A stretch of DNA of 6,491 bases from Candidatus Zixiibacteriota bacterium (GTDB taxonomy: Bacteria > Zixibacteria > MSB-5A5 > GN15 > JACZUZ01): the NCBI GenBank assembly GCA_022572905.1, contig JACZUZ010000115.1, positions 1 through 6,491 on the forward strand. The letters run 5' to 3'. Under the pieces are notes generated by a model. That model was not told where the DNA came from, did no database searches, and worked only from the letters and a program-made list of their open reading frames with translations. The position numbers and the translations under genes are program-made. Positions 6,116 through 6,491 of the stretch are shown piece by piece (position 1 is the stretch's first letter; each line of letters begins with the position of its first letter).

Positions 6116-6491
6116 TGCGAAATTCAATTTCAAGCAAACGCAAATCAATTTCACGCTTCTGGGGCGTTTCATTCGGAGTCTTACTGATACTGGTTTCATC
6201 TATAGATGCGCTGCCCAGACGCGGACCAACGCCCAGCGATACGCATGCGCTTGAAAAACTCAGCGACTCTTTCGAATCCATTGCCGCTAAAGTAAGCCCG
6301 GCGGTTGTGAGAATTCTCACTTCCGGTTATGGGCATGATGGTTCCAACGACTATCAAATGGACAACATTCTCCAGCGTTGGCATAGCGGAGGATCGGGAG
6401 TGATTCTTGATTCAAGCGGATACATAATCACTAATGCTCATGTAATAGAAAACGCTTTAACAATAAGAGTGGCGGTTGCGGCGCAAATATT
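6115..6491 (+). CDS. HtrA/DegP-family periplasmic serine protease, N-terminal part
   Basis: The frame runs from ATG 6115 to the window edge (125 codons). Residues 1-32 look like a signal peptide: a basic start (KRK at 8-10), a hydrophobic core at about 15-29, and a possible cut near SSIDA. Residues 45-69 match the usual segment before the protease domain (SFESIAAKVSPAVVRI). GGSGVILD (92-99) and GYIITNAHV (102-110) are the trypsin-fold signature with catalytic H109. The catalytic Asp and Ser and any PDZ domains lie beyond the window. HtrA enzymes degrade or refold damaged proteins in the cell envelope. The ATG is the only standard start after the in-frame stop at 6052-6054. Its ribosome site is weak (GGA at 6103-6105), while a stronger AGGAG sits in an upstream hairpin. 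The opening codons contain a 21-base-offset repeat. Confidence 0.92.
   Translation, partial: MRNSISSKRKSISRFWGVSFGVLLILVSSIDALPRRGPTPSDTHALEKLSDSFESIAAKVSPAVVRILTSGYGHDGSNDYQMDNILQRWHSGGSGVILDSSGYIITNAHVIENALTIRVAVAAQI
6117..6156 (+). repeat. Second direct repeat pair, offset 21 bases, inside the htrA start region
   Basis: The 19-base segments at 6117-6135 and 6138-6156 agree at 15 positions, with the core TCAATTTCAAGC / TCAATTTCACGC (6124-6135, 6145-6156) agreeing at 11 of 12. The offset is 21 bases, the same as in the pair just upstream, and both pairs are in the same phase (6082, 6103, 6124, 6145). In the protein this appears as a near-repeat of seven residues in the signal peptide (SISSKRK then SISR). 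It may be a local duplication or part of an operator. Confidence 0.4.

Overview
The window is a 6.5 kb piece of bacterial chromosome with moderate base composition. Genes are densely packed, and no mobile element, CRISPR array, tRNA or rRNA was seen. The phylum cannot be fixed from sequence alone. A large multi-PAS hybrid sensor kinase and an exported HtrA-type protease with a signal peptide would suit an environmental Gram-negative-type bacterium, but that is inference.

Left part (1-2663, + strand) is a tight sulfur-metabolism operon. It holds the 3' end of a PLP-dependent cysteine synthase, a JAMM (M67/Mov34-type) metallopeptidase, a three-domain fusion (MoaD/ThiS-like sulfur carrier, MoeB/ThiF-type E1 adenylyltransferase, rhodanese), and a beta-class carbonic-anhydrase-like protein. 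The first three match the parts of the CysO sulfur-carrier route to cysteine known from Mycobacterium tuberculosis (CysM, Mec, CysO and the sulfurating enzyme MoeZ). Here the CysO-like carrier is joined to the MoeZ-like activating enzyme in one polypeptide, so the carrier's diglycine is internal at residues 90-91. Such a carrier needs a free C-terminal glycine, so either the fusion is cut after the diglycine, possibly by the neighbouring JAMM protease, or it works in an unexpected way. The carbonic-anhydrase-like gene at the end of the operon could supply or recycle CO2/bicarbonate. It could alternatively act on carbonyl sulfide and release sulfide for the pathway. A likely intrinsic terminator overlaps its stop codon.

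Middle part (2728-5757, - strand) is a single large gene for a membrane-anchored hybrid histidine kinase: three membrane segments, four PAS domains, HisKA, HATPase and a C-terminal receiver. It converges on the sulfur operon. Nothing in the window identifies its signal or output.

Right part (5758-6491) is a 357-base divergent intergenic region followed by the first 125 codons of an HtrA/DegP-type serine protease, cut by the window edge. Upstream of htrA are a perfect TATAAT, then a potential 5'-UTR stem-loop whose right arm contains AGGAG, then two pairs of near-identical short repeats, each pair offset by exactly 21 bases, running through the start codon. These are the most interesting non-coding signals.
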